64,000 bases of DNA from positions 11,362,162 through 11,426,161 of the forward strand of contig JAGGNK010006559.1 in assembly GCA_017590115.1 (NCBI GenBank), given 5' to 3'. The position numbers were made by a program, and so were the translations under genes. Shown piece after piece: positions 37,644-50,620 of the stretch (position 1 is the first letter of the stretch; each line of letters starts with the position of its first letter). Source of the DNA: Montifringilla adamsi. Taxonomy: Eukaryota > Chordata > Aves > Passeriformes > Passeridae. The notes beneath the pieces were generated by a model. It worked only from the letters and a program-made list of their open reading frames with translations. It was not told the origin of the DNA and ran no database searches.

Positions 37644-37952
37644 TTATTTTCCTGCTGAAGAAAGTGGGTGCCCGATGAGCGTGATATAAAAGTACATTCT
37701 GTCCAAAATATGAATGTCAGATGGCAAGGCTCTGAGGCTATCCAGCAACCTGTGTAACTCAGTGGAAGAATTAGCATCTGTTTCTAGTATCATTACTAAA
37801 GCTGAAGAAAGTACACCAAATGGATTTTGAGAGCAGCCATATAGGAAACTTATGCATTGCTTATGCCTATTGCAAATATTTTTTACATCATTATCAGTTG
37901 AATAAGGTACATTATGGTATGGAAGAATCACAGGTATGAAGGTATTTCCAAA
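37644..37952 (-). other. Unexplained open reading frame (possible exon or pseudogene piece)
   Basis: On the minus strand the frame is open for about 102 codons after an in-frame TAA, ending at TAA (37644-37646). The residue composition is unlike the neighbouring chance frames: it is balanced, with stretches such as NPFGVLSSALVMILETDA and LHRLLDSLRALPSDIHILD. There is no ATG near the start; only a GTG at 37931 is available, so it could not be a complete vertebrate gene. The stop overlaps an AATAAA (complement of 37643-37648). I see no clear splice acceptor upstream and do not recognise the protein. It may be a decayed retrocopy, a lost exon or chance. Confidence 0.25.
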
Positions 37953-40447
37953 TTACATGAGGATCAGTAATGCCTCATCAAATGTTAACTCTTAAATTGT
38001 TGTTGTGAGTTTTAGAATACACTCAAATATTAAAGTTAAGGTACAATATTCAATCTTTAGTCTCAAAGAAATTATTTCATCTCTTTCTCCACTGTTCTTG
38101 AGTTACTGAGAACTTATGCCAAATTGACTTTTTTTCTGAGGTGCTGATGTGGTCACTTTTCTCATTATTGCATAGTATGTTTTCACGTTGAGTTTAAAAA
38201 ATCAGTTTCCTTGGTATTAATTTTACATAAAATTACACATTGTGTGATTGACTATTTATATAAAGCAAAATCTCACTTCTCCTTTCCAAAATCTCATCTG
38301 TTGGAATGAGAGAACAGAGTACAAGACTGCGCAGAATGAGAAACTTTGTTTTCCCTTTATCATCTAAAAAGTTAGAAATTCCTCCAGAAATTATATTTAT
38401 TGACAATACACAGCAAATAGGAACATTGTTTTGAAGATGTTCCTCAACAGTGACAGTAGCAAATATGGACTTCTATTAAAACTTGCATACTTTTAAATTA
38501 CTTCCAGGAAGACATTAAATGAAGTTTATCAGAAAACAAATCAAAGAAAAACTGATAATAAATCTCAAAAATTTCAGCAGTTTAATGTCTTTTTTGAGAA
38601 ACTTGTTTTGAATTTTTAAAACTGTGTTAATTAGACTTCAGATTTTTACATTTAGTGAAGAAAATATTTTAAATAGGATAGCATTAAGGCCTGGTAGCAA
38701 GGTAATTATGCAGATAACTATCAGGCTCCAAAATAATTCAGTTTTGTAATCACAGGACAGCAAACTGAATCTAACACTGTTTTTCAAGTCTTGCACTGGA
38801 ATTCAGCATGGGTTTTTTTTAAACATATTGACAGTAGGCAAAGGCTGTTTCTTATGACAGCGTGTTCATATAACGTAGCCTGGGTACAAAACCATGTCTG
38901 TGTTCTGGTTTTGTCATATTTTGCCTGTGGACAGCCAATAGACAAATTCGATGTCTCTACATCCTAGCTAATACTGTCCTCTATCCTTATTATATATTTT
39001 GGAGTTCTCAGAATAGGAAGAAGCAGCTCAAATGTTTCTCCTTACAAAGTCTAGACATGCCTATTCCTTATGGAGTATACTTATACTGCTTGCACTTCTT
39101 ACAGCAGATTGAATAGACATTTTGCATGACATCACTGTTGTGGTGGAAACATTACCTCTGTGTAATCTTATTATGAATCTATGAAATTATAAATTCTCTC
39201 CTGAAGGAGTTAAAGTTAGTACATTTCCAGTGTGCCTGAGTTCAGAGGCAATGAGTAATTTTTACTAAGAATAGCCAATTTTTTAATGTAGGTGAATGCA
39301 TGATAAACACAAACTCATAAATCAGTTTATCCATCAAAACACAATCATTGTATTTCCACTATCATTGGAGAATTTTTGTCCTCCTGTCTTTTTCGTTTAT
39401 TTTGTTTTCTGTTCTTCGGATTCTTACTTGTTAGTGATACATCATAAGTCACTAACAGAAATAAAAAGTAATTTGATTGAGACCTGAATAAAAAAGAATC
39501 CAGACTGAATAGAGACAATCATCACTACATCAAACTTGTGATGACACCCCTCAAATTTTACTGCTCACACTTAATAAGAATTGACACACCCATAAGGATT
39601 TCCATCACTGTAATTTTAAATACTTCTGATATGTCAAAGAATATCTTTCTATACATCCACAACTGTTCCAGAATTAGTGATAGATAAATTTATAGTGTAC
39701 TTACAATGAAATAAATTAAGATTCATTAGGAAGGAAATAGGGATACAGATGCAAAGTGTTCTTTAAAAAAGGATGTCATTTTACTAATGTAATGCACACT
39801 ACATTAAAAAAAAAAGTCTTATTTAACTGCAAAGTGAAGGGGCAGGAATAAAGTTCTTGATATATCCATTAAAAAAAAAAAAATAAAAAAGTCTATGTCA
39901 AAATGAACTGATTGTATGCAAGGAAAAGAATTTCCCAGAAGAATTCAAATAAACTTGAATGAATCAAAATGTTTTTTCCCCTAAAACATTTCCCACAGCA
40001 AGATCAATTTTCTTTGGAAGTCCTTTTGCTCATGCTTAAAGAAAGTCTAAGATGTATATATTGAGCTTCTGAACTACTTGAGAGATCTTTGAGAGATTTC
40101 AAAATAAGTTATCAAAGTTTCCATGGCAGTACCTAGTAATCTTACATTTAGTGGAAAGAAAAAATGAAATCACTGAGTCCTAACAAGAAATACAATTTTT
40201 AGTACGTCAAGCATGATCATTGCATTTTCCAAAACATGAAGGGTGATGGGGATGTTTTATTTCCAGCAAAGCTGGGCAGGTGAGATTAATGAAGCATCCT
40301 TTGGAACAGAAGCTGAGTGTCATAGCTACAATTGTTTTTTTCCGTTTTATGAAAGGTACCTGGCTACAGACAATTGTTTATTTGAGCTCATATATAAGTA
40401 TTGGTGTCCAGAAAAGACATATTAAGAGATAAAAGCCTTCCTCTTCT
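37953..40447. other. Unannotated AT-rich sequence
   Basis: Nothing recognisable except short A runs near 39806 and 39870. Confidence 0.6.
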
Positions 40448-40476
40448 CCCCACTTCCACCCCCCACCCCACACCCC
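40448..40476 (-). other. Predicted G-quadruplex
   Basis: C runs of 4, 6, 4 and 4 at 40448-40451, 40459-40464, 40466-40469 and 40473-40476 give four G runs on the minus strand with loops of 7, 1 and 3 bases. It stands out against the AT-rich surroundings. No promoter or gene is evident beside it. Confidence 0.8.
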
Positions 40477-43400
40477 ACAGTTACGTGTCTCACGTTTGCT
40501 TTAACACAGCTCTAGAGAAGAAGCCCTTTCGTCTTTGTCAGGACCTTTTTCAGGCCACAGGCTGGCTTGTCTTTGCAGCCCTGACAGCAAAGTTGTAAAG
40601 TCTAGGCAAAAGGGAAAAGAATTACATATTAAATATTTCTGTAAAAATTCTGAAAGTATATTTGGATCAGAACCTCATTCTTAATCCAAGTACGAGGTTT
40701 CTGTATTTCTTCAATATTTAAATATATTCACTAAGTGATAGTGCAAACTCACTTGAATGCATGAATTCATTAAATATTGTGGAATGTTTATGAATTTACT
40801 TTGCTCCAATATGTTTTGTGCTAAGAAATCCACCAAAGACAGTGTATGCTTCTACTTTTTTTTTCAATAACTCTCATTTCTGCTTGAATGCCATAACTGT
40901 GTTTATTGCCTGTTTTGTTTTTTTTTTCCTTCTGGAACAAAATTTGTATTACTAGATTTTTTTCCCCCATTACTGTCATTTCCTCCTATTAAAGAAAAAA
41001 AATTCTGATATAAAGATTTCAGAGACTTTAAAATGTATTTTCCATATATAAAGATTTCAGATATTTTAAAATATCTTTTCTATTCCTTCTTTTGTTCCTC
41101 CAGTGTCCAACTGAACACAGATCTCATCTTTCCTTAAACCATTTCTTCTGCATTTTCCTTATGTTATAATACCCTAATGAAGAGGTGGTCTGCATGGGGA
41201 CAAATCAGGGACAAAGATCTGAGGACAGACCTTTCATATTTGCTACTCTCCAAGGGCAGGAACAGTTCCTTGCCAAGCGTGGAAGACAGAACCCATAATT
41301 TTCCTTCAGTATGGAATTGACTATAACAATAAGAAAAATGGCTTTATTCTAGTTGTTGATTTGTTTGTTGCATTGTTTTCCTATGAGACTTTTTTTTCCC
41401 TTGCTTTCCTTTAGATATTCAGATAGCTTCTGCTTTAAAGCAGTCCTAATGAATGCAACAATTTTTCCCCAGGGAAAAATTGATCAAAAGTCTGATTTCT
41501 AAATCTGAAATCTCTCCCTTAAACTGTTTTTTCACAGACCCTACTAGAAAGCATATTTTTATTATGAAACATAGAGAGCAGCTAAAACCAAAAATTAGGA
41601 CAGTGAGTGAAATACATACACGAGGAAAAAAAAAAAATCAGTTTTCTTTTAATTTTTTTTTAGATTTCCAGGTTCATTTCCATTCATGAAAAAGCTCTGA
41701 TTTCTTTTGATTATCTAATTTAGGTGTGCTAAATTGTACAATTGAAAGTTCATTAATAATAAATTGATTACCCTTGCCAAATAACATTTCTTTTATTAGA
41801 AAGAAGGAGGTGAATATTTACATTATTTTCTAAGTAATCTTTTTCCATCCATCAAGGGAATTGTCTACCTACTGAAGCAATGAGGAGATGAACAAAGAGG
41901 ACAGCTAAAATTTTCTCCACTATCCATATTTAACTCAATCCTTCATACTCATATATACACTATTTTTGCACATGCTTGCTTGATGAAATGAGGAAATATT
42001 TATGACATTAATATTTTACTAATAATTTAGATAATTTTAATAACAATTGAGAAACAGAACACTGAATGAATTACCTCTCCAAAATTCTGTTTTGATGCAT
42101 AAATATGAAATTCCATTTATTTCTTCACTAAGTCAAATATATTTATAAACTGTGCTGTATAACTCACTAAGTAAGTTCTGTTTAATCTAAAATACTTCTC
42201 TGTCCACTTAAGACCTATCAGGCAGAAGTATGGCATTTGAGTAATATGAAAATAAAATGCTATTTGAAATCTATTATTTTTTCTTTGCTTTTTCTGGTTC
42301 CTTCAGTTTATGTAAGCTTGAGCTAATAGCATCAGAAAAATTATGAGTTTTCTACTAGATATGTATTTGCCATCTTTAGAAATCTGAAGAAATTCCTTGA
42401 GGGAATCCATAAAGGGTCTAAAATATAGAATGCTAAAGGATGACAAAAAACAGACTCAGTGAAAGAAGAGTATTTTGAATACCAGGATACTTTCCTGGTT
42501 TTGCACAGATGTGCTTGTTGCCATGGAGAAAGATAGTGAACGCTGAAAAAAAAAATTAAAGAATACTTTTGAATTTAAAGAATAGGTATACTTGCTTTCA
42601 AGAATCCAAATCTCTTTGGATTGCAGAAGGCAGAGAGCTGTGGACAGTGAATTAAAACACTGGGATTATGTCTATAATCTTCCAAAAGCAAATTCACTCA
42701 GCACTCTAAAAATTAGGGGTTTTAAAGACTTGTGTAAATGTCTTAATTTAAGAATGTGCCATCCTCTTCTCTTAGATGTCACAGAGTTCTGTGAATATAG
42801 CAGTTTTTGAACTAAAGACCTCCAATTTTCCCCAGTACTTGGCAATCAGAACATAACTTGGTTTCTTAACATGCTAATGAATTTTTAGGAAAACAAGATC
42901 AGGGGTTCTGTATTACTCCCAGATTAAATGAATTCCTAGCGAACTGCTGTTTTTCAAATAAGAACTGTCAGATCTGGCTATTTCATTTGGTAGTGTCTCA
43001 ACATCTTCAGATGGGCCCCATTGCCTTCTATTTAATAAAAAGAAAATAAAATCAAACTTTAATGAATTACTGAGCTCTAATGTGAATTTATAAACAGAAA
43101 TTAGAGCAGCAAAGCTGTTGTAACACAGGTGGCTCCATAGGAGAAACTTGTGCTAGGCCTGATATGTGACTACAGGGCAGGAAAGCATGTTTTGGGAGCG
43201 TGTAGAAAACACTTCAAGGTTTACTGCTTTGGGCTCTGAATGTAGTTGCATTGAAACATACTTCAAATCATAAAAATTAGATCTTAGTTTAGCAATACAA
43301 AGCTCTTGCGCAGCTTTGAGCTACTATCAATCTGTTTCTCTTTGCATTTCAGGCAAACCTCAGCTCCCAAGTACAGAATTGTTAATAACTTGAAAAAAAA

Positions 43401-43904
43401 AACCAAAAAACTTATCTATGTTTCATGGTACATTTCTAAAAAAACCCAAAAACTGAGAATATAAGACATCAAAAACAGCAAACCAAAAATAATTATTTCT
43501 AAATAAATGTACATTATTCACCTCTAGCAGTGTAATGCTGGAAGTCAACACTTTTATATTCCAGTATCTTCCACAGGCTACAGAATTTTTTATTCTCATA
43601 TATTCGTCCCTTTTAATCAGTGGATAGTTTTAGAGGCAGAAGAATACAAAACAATAGCCCCTACAAGAAGTTCTGGACCTGTCTTTATAAGTATCTCTTT
43701 TCTTTAGGGTAAGATAACAAGATCAATTACGGTGATTAGATGTGATGTTGAGGATTAGTTTAGGTTTTCAAATGAGTTTAAAATACTTAGGAAACCACTT
43801 CTTTTGAAATTACTACCTTTGCATTTTCTACCTTTTATTAGTCTTGAAGGTTTTTTTGCATGCTCAAAGCAATATTTTTATTTTGTCTTAGATTTGTAAA
43901 TTTT
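40477..43904. other. Unannotated AT-rich sequence
   Basis: Contains the 38-bp tandem duplication at 41006-41081. No gene or interspersed repeat recognised. Confidence 0.6.
41006..41081. repeat. Imperfect 38-bp tandem duplication
   Basis: Copies at 41006-41043 and 41044-41081 share 'ataaagatttcaga' and 'ttttaaaat'-like blocks at the same spacing, with several substitutions and no indel. Confidence 0.8.
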
Positions 43905-43985
43905 GGTCTCAGAGCAACCATTACAATCATATAGTCTGACTTCCTGCACAATATGGGCTATAAAATTTTCATTCAGCTATTTCAT
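43905..43985 (-). mobile_element. Ancient CR1-type scrap
   Basis: 'atcatatagtctgacttcct' (43927-43946) followed by 'cacaatatgggctataaaat' resembles the antisense 3' end of an old CR1 lineage of birds, turtles and crocodilians. It is probably from the same deep family as 22040-22712. It may extend further right but fades out. Confidence 0.6.
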
Positions 43986-46978
43986 ATCTTTCCATGTATA
44001 ATTTTGATGGCCATTTAAAACTGCTCATGCTACAGGTAGACTTAATAACCTTGTCAGATGTTCTCATGCCTCTTTTAAGACTAAAATCAATTATGTCATT
44101 TAGATCTGTAAGCATCAGTTACAAAATGCATACAAACGGGATCCAACATGAAGTATGTAAGCTGTTTTTTTACTTGTATTTCTGGTGATCTTCCAGTTGC
44201 TGTCTTTTTTGCTAATGACACCAATGTTGTCATAAAAAGAAGCTATCTTGTTTTGATGTTATTTACAGTTTTGTATGAGATCAGAAGATTGCATTTTCTC
44301 TAAATAATGGGCCTCATTTGTTCAGGTCCATTAATATATACAGAAATATAGAAATTTCTCATTTTTTATTTTTGTTTTTCCTTTTTTTTTTTTTTTTTTT
44401 ACCTCTACAGCATGGCATGAAATGATACACAACATCTGTAAGCTATCTGATTACTACAAAACAGTGAAATTCTCTACATCGCTGCATATGATACCCATTT
44501 TCCGCCCAGAGTTAAATAATTGCTACTTTATATAACCTTTTATAGGTGTTGAAATGTCATAAAAATCTCTGTAGAATACATAAGAAATAAATAATAAAAA
44601 AACCAGAATTAGAACAAAACTATAGCAGCTGTGAAAATCTGCTGTAAAAGTATGGATTGGAATCATGCCAGAAAAAAGGAAAGCTAGACAGCCTGGACAG
44701 GATTAAAGTCATTTGTTGTGGTAGGTAAAATAAGAAGGGAATATATTACTGAGAAAACACCAGATAATTGCCACAGTATATGAAAATTGTGTTTCTGGTT
44801 GGAAATAATAGTATCCCAGGAGGATAATTCAAAAAGGTTGAAATATAAGGAAGACTTCGAAATACAATTTAGTGAGTTTTATGCAAAATGAAATGAAAAT
44901 TCCAGAATTGTAGGGGTTTGGGTTTTTTCCCCCAGAGGAAAAAGCAGGAGACTGTAAATGTACTGAAGACTGTGTTGTCTTTGATGTTTTATATGAAATG
45001 TCTCCCACTGGTAGGTAGAAAATGCTAGAGGTCCTTTCTCCCTGTTTTCCTTTCCTCATAATAAGGAAGAGAAAACATTTTGCTTTTTGAAGAAACTGTC
45101 TCCTTTAGGTTACATCTGCAGACAGTGATCTATCTAGCCTGAAAAAACCTGCACCCAAAGTGTTCTGTGTGCTGACAATTTTCCTGGCAGCACTTATGGA
45201 TCGGTATTTTACTGCATCTTTTCAAACAAGGGATTATTTTATAACAAACTAAGTCTTAGCAATTCATATACTTAGTTTATTTTGCTCTTTTGCTTGTGTC
45301 AACCTGTAGTAACCTGTGATAAATGCATTTGTTTTAAGAAAATAATTTGCTTTTTACTGAATGGAAAAGTGATATTCACAGAAATCAGGGATTAAATCAA
45401 CAGGAAGCTAAGAGGCTTAGGAAAGGATGAGAGGTGATTACTTGAAGAAATAATGCATTTCTAAAAAGAAAGAAGGTGCATAAAATGAAGTCCAAGTGAT
45501 TCATTTCAAGTTGTCAGCAAAAGGCTTAAAAGCATCACATGAGCTGTTTCACATTGTGAAAGTTTGCTAAATAAAGTTTGTTAAAGGACACAGAAAATAA
45601 AATACTATTGTAAAGTGGCTATTTTTGTAACAATTATAGAACGGGTAGTGAAAGGTAAGCACATTCACACAGCTGGAGAGGAAGCATGCCTTCACCGTCC
45701 AGCATCCTTCTGGTCTCTTCCTCATCTTCCTGTACAATCACACTTTGCCATGAATCTGGAAGAAAAATATGACCATAGGGAGATTGTGAATGAAAAGAGA
45801 GTAATTTAGTTGAGCTCCTGGTGATTTTACTTTCAATATATTACTTTCTTTTTGATAGACCTTGGGCTACTCTAAAGCTCATCCAAGCTCACCTGAAAGG
45901 ATACGAGATCTTTAAGAAGGAGGTTTATGGATCTCAGGAAGTCTGAAGAAGAAACTGAAGTTTGAGATAGACAGAGCTACCTGATTAAAGGCTTTTAAAG
46001 GATCAGACATCCCCATAGGACAGATTGTGTAATTCTAGTATGGTTTCTGCTTTTGATGTTTGGTTATCAACAGATTTTTTTTTACTCAACTTCTTTGGTG
46101 ATTTTTCTGTTTTAAAAGCATGATCATCCACCCTGCCATTAAAAATATATATATATATTTATTACCTGATACTTGGTTATATGGAAAATAATTTTTTTTC
46201 CACACATGGTATTGTGGATAAATCATCTAATTAAAATTTTGCAGCAAGAAAAAAAAGTAAGCATTAGCAGTGAGAATTCCCAAACTAGAAGTGGTTCCCA
46301 AGGGATTTGCAGAAGTACTATTATTTGGCCCATTTAAAACTTGGTGAACGTCATCTCTCAATCATTCTAAAGGGAAAGTAATCCTCATATGAAAAGGACT
46401 TATATTATGCAGTCTTCTAATACTTTAATAAAGACCAAAGACACTAGATGTTAGAGACAATATATAGTACTGAAATGCTTTTGTCTCTTTAGAGATCTGA
46501 AAATGTATGGAAAATATTTTTACCTTCAGCAGAGTTTATTGGTATTTTTATATCCCAAATGCCTCTGATTTATTCTTTAATTAAAGATAGTGCTTTATGA
46601 AATGGGTAAAAATTGATTTTTAATCTAGCAGTTATACCTGTAGAGGGTTATTTAGGAAGAAATCTGTAAAATTCTGTGCCTCAGGTAAAGAGACACCCAT
46701 TCCAATTGTCATTTAGTTATTCAATAAAACAAAGTAATAATAATACTGCTAATAATAATAATAACTTGCAAGTTTTTTTCTTATTTTGTTATTGTCACTC
46801 CTTTGTTGGGAGAAAGGGTTTCACAAATATCTGTTTAATCTTATCTATCATTATGTTTGTCTATGTCAGCAGTAATTCTTTTAATATTTTTAAATTAAAA
46901 GGAGAGATTCCCATGTTCCCAACAATAACTGGAAATTTTACTTTGATTTGGAAGATGCATGGGTAGAATATTCTGGTT
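43986..46978. other. Unannotated AT-rich sequence
   Basis: A 19-base T run lies at 44382-44400 and (AAT)n stutters near 46735-46765. No gene recognised. Confidence 0.6.
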
Positions 46979-47028
46979 TTAATACCTTTATGTAGAATAA
47001 GATTTAATACCTTTATGAAGAATAAGAT
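46979..47028. repeat. 25-bp tandem duplication
   Basis: Copies at 46979-47003 and 47004-47028 differ by one base (TATGTAG versus TATGAAG), which points to a recent slippage or duplication event. Confidence 0.95.
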
Positions 47029-47920
47029 TATCAAAATATTATTTTTGCTTGAAAGAAAGTGGAAACTAAAATATGAGTTGATATGTGTATTTCCACAGGT
47101 AATTCTTGAGAAGATGTTCAATGTTTGAAGAGACTCAGTGCCACTTGGATGTTTTAAAGTTTGATCAAATGCATACTTTTCATTAATGACAGTTGATAGA
47201 GAAGAGTAGTTCACAGAGAATGTTTCTACATGATACCTTCTTGATGCTATTGGCTCTGAAATTGCTCTCCCTACAAAGTTAGTTTTAGAACTAGTCCAAG
47301 ATTGTAATTAGTTACAAACTAATGATGCCTGTTGACTCCATCAATTTTAAAACAAAGTGTGTGAAATGTTGAAGTTCCTCTATATCATATAGAAAAAGAA
47401 CCTTTACAGTGCAGTTTTTTTTGTTTAGTTTGGCTTTTTTTTACTGGTAAATTTAAACATTTTTAATAGGCACTTTTTTTGCAGAAAATGCTTGTGCTCA
47501 TCACAAACTAGCATGATTTTGTTCCAGAGTATCCCAAATTATTTCTGAATCAATACAAACTTCATGTCTCCCCCCATCTTCCAAAGATTCTGAAAATGTT
47601 ATAATGAATTTAAATATTTTGGAAATTCTTATTTGTTGGAATATTTATACTTTCTTTTTTCATCTAGAGTACACTAGTATGTAAGCCCCCACACATGTTG
47701 CAGAAGGATAAATCTAATATTTACCTGTTTTCTTTGAGTGCAATTGCTACATATCCATTTGAATGAAAGTAAAGATGCCTTAGTAGAATGCTGCAGTCAT
47801 GATCTTACTTAGCTGTCAGTGATTCAGGAGCTGCTTGTGATGCTGTAGGTCAGAAAATTAAAAAAATGGTGACCATATATGACATTAAATAAAAAATAAA
47901 TTACAGAGTTTTTAAAAATC
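47029..47920. other. Unannotated AT-rich sequence
   Basis: The 117-codon minus-strand frame ending at 46861 overlaps this area but shows no protein-like features. Nothing else recognised. Confidence 0.55.
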
Positions 47921-47944
47921 TTTATTGCATTAGAATGCAATAAA
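47921..47944. repeat. Perfect 11-bp palindrome with 2-base spacer
   Basis: TTTATTGCATT (47921-47931) and AATGCAATAAA (47934-47944) are exact reverse complements around AG. Each strand therefore carries an AATAAA hexamer in its 3' arm. Confidence 0.9.
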
Positions 47945-49937
47945 AAAAAACTGTGCCTATGATTCTTCTTTTTGTATGCGTGAAAAAATTCTAATTTTGC
48001 TATAAATTCAGTCTCAAAATTTGTGAAGTTTATTCTGTGTGGCAACAGGATCCTTGCAAGCACAGAACAAAAATATAATATAGAACTTTTTCTAATGATA
48101 ATACATTTTTTTTGTATCAAGGCAGAATGTCAATTTAGTATGTCACAATGGAAAAAAAGATAGTATTATCTCTGTTTATCATATAGCATCTATATAATTT
48201 AGTATTGGTTGCAATTCTACCCCTGATCTTCAGACTCTCTTCACCACTTAATTCTCAGCTTTCTGAAATTTGATTCTACCTGATACCTGTACCCACAGAC
48301 ATGGAAAAATTTCAAGACTAGGTCCACACGCAAGCTTTGAAATGTATCATCAAAGCCAATGTTCCTCCTGAAGATTATCCCCATAAGGATGCTCACACCA
48401 ATTAGGGTGTGAGGTTAGGTTTCTAGCCTGGTTTTCTATCTCTACCAAGTTTGTACCTGAGTTCTATTAGCTAACATTTTCCTTGACAAGTAAATAAACA
48501 AATTGACCAGTAAACCACTGCAATATAGTTTATGTTACTGGTTTAGTGGGTCAGAAACTGGGAAGAACTTCTATGAACTGAGGACTACAGATATCAGCAT
48601 GCTTTTTCCAAGAGTACTCTACTTTTATTCAAGTTGTCTGACTATAGCAGAGATTATGTAGCCAGTTAAAATGTCTTTCAGTTCCTTCAGATAAGGATAA
48701 AGAGTAGTTTACCTTACTGCCCTAGACATTGCAAAAAAAGCTGTTAAAACCATGTTGAAGCTCAGAATAGGTGAGATAATCTTGTCAGCCAGAAATAGGT
48801 GCTACTTCTCTTGAGAGGCCTGTGGACAGAGATGTTGTGTTAACTCTCAATTATATTGTTTGAACACGACAAGAGGATACATAACCTCAGCACAAATTGA
48901 GCACTGCGTGATAAGCAGTCTTCATTGTTTATTTTCCTTGCTTGGACATGTTTGCACTGTTTGGTTTAACCATCTGTAGTCAACAGCTCTTCATTTAGAG
49001 AAGCATCTTAGGATCATCTGTGCAAAATTATTAGTCAGATATGGAGAGCTTTGAATCAGTGGCTACTCTGGATGCAGCACACGAGAGCTCCAAATATTAC
49101 CAGTTGTTGCTCAGAATGTTTACTATATCTCAGTTAATCATTGAATAATTATCTGACATCCCTGTCAAGTTAAGATCATTGTTATGCAATTTATAAAGTA
49201 AATAAAAAGCTGTTCTGATCATTGAAATGGGCCTTGTAATAGCAGAGCACTGTTATTTCTGCACTTTTTGTAGAAAGTAATGACCACAAAAATTACATAC
49301 ATAAACTTACATTTTTTTTTGTCAAGCTTCTTATCCCACTTATTTCCTGTAATTGTGCAGCTGTCCCATCTTCACAAATTAATATTTCAGGATCTGCTAC
49401 ATACCATGAGATCTGTTGGGACAGACTGAAGAGTTCTGTGTTTTCTCATCTGAGTGACAAAAAAAATGTACAATGCTTCAATATAATACAGGTAACCCAT
49501 GTCTGGAAACTCCTAATCTGATGGATCTCCTATACATCTCCTTTTTCTAACAGATGTTTGCTTCTGATTTCCAGGTAGTATTCTTGCACCATCTCATTCA
49601 GTGAGCTCGCAGTTTCACTAGTTTTATTAGGAGTATTTTAACAAGGTATAAGTTTTGTAAGAAAGACCTATAAAATGATAGGTGGCAATCCCTAAATTAG
49701 ATAGTTTTAACAGTTTGCCAGGTTGTTATCCCTATTTCCAAAACATGGAGTGAAACACACACTTTAAATAAAGTTTCAATAGCACAACCTGGAGCAGTAT
49801 ACTTGACATTGTGGCATAACCACGTGATAATTTTCAGTGCAAATTAGAGCTCTCTTTTTGGCGTGGCTTTGACAAGTATAACTGAACTCCAAGATGCCAA
49901 ACCATAAATATCTGTCAGCCCTATTAATGCTATCCTG
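47945..49937. other. Unannotated AT-rich sequence
   Basis: No gene or repeat that I can name. Confidence 0.6.
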
Positions 49938-50620
49938 TGTAGTGGGTTGACCACCACAGCTGCTTACTAACTTGCCCTTCAGCAGAATAGTGGAGAGAAT
50001 TGGAAGAGCAAAACCGGAAAACGTTTGGTTATAGATAAAGACAGTGAAGAAAATAATAAGTGAAATAAAGCTGTACACAGAAGCAAAGCAAAACAAGGAA
50101 TTAATTATTTTTCATCACCAGGCAATTTTATCCCCATACCCCTAGACATTAGACAAGTTTTAGCCAAGGTCCAGATGCAGTCTTAAAAATACATTATTAA
50201 AAGTCAACATACACATGGTTGCTGACAAATTCCTGAAGAATTGATACTTCCACAGAAGCTTGTATAAAGGTTACTTGGGAAGACAAACACCATAACCACA
50301 AATATCTCTCCTTTCTGATCTTTTCCTTGAGATTTTTTTGTTGAGCCCAACATCATATGGTATGTGATGTCAAGATGTTCCTTTAGTCATTCATATAAGC
50401 TGTCCTGGTTGTGAGCTTTCCCAAAACCTTGTGTTACCCCAGCTTCCTCACTGTAAGATTGGGTGGCAAAAAGCGAAAATGTTGATGCTAAGTAAGCACT
50501 GCTCAGCAGTGGCTGAAGTATTGGTGCTCTATCAATACTGGTTTAATCACAATTCCAGAACACAGCACCATATGGGCTAATATGAAAACAATTAACGCCA
50601 TCCCAAGCAGATCCAATGCA
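49938..50620 (-). mobile_element. ERVL-like solo LTR, copy B
   Basis: The plus strand begins TGTAGTGGGTTGACC and ends CCAATGCA, so both orientations give TG...CA ends. It is the inverted relative of 1611-2183: 'acttgggaagacaaac' (50273-50288) is the complement of the block at about 1921-1936 there. 'catatggtatgtgat' (near 50354) and 'aagcactgctcagca' (near 50493) also recur in antisense. The element carries no genes; the 106-codon minus frame at 49776-50096 overlaps its left end by chance. Flanking pentamers TCCTG and TTCAG match at only 3 of 5, so the target duplication is not convincing. Polarity is inferred from the pairing with copy A, where a TATA-like element precedes the R/U5 part. Confidence 0.85.

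Noticed and set aside
46861..47214. 117-codon minus-strand frame
   Set aside because: Chance-like composition, and it overlaps the recent 25-bp tandem duplication.
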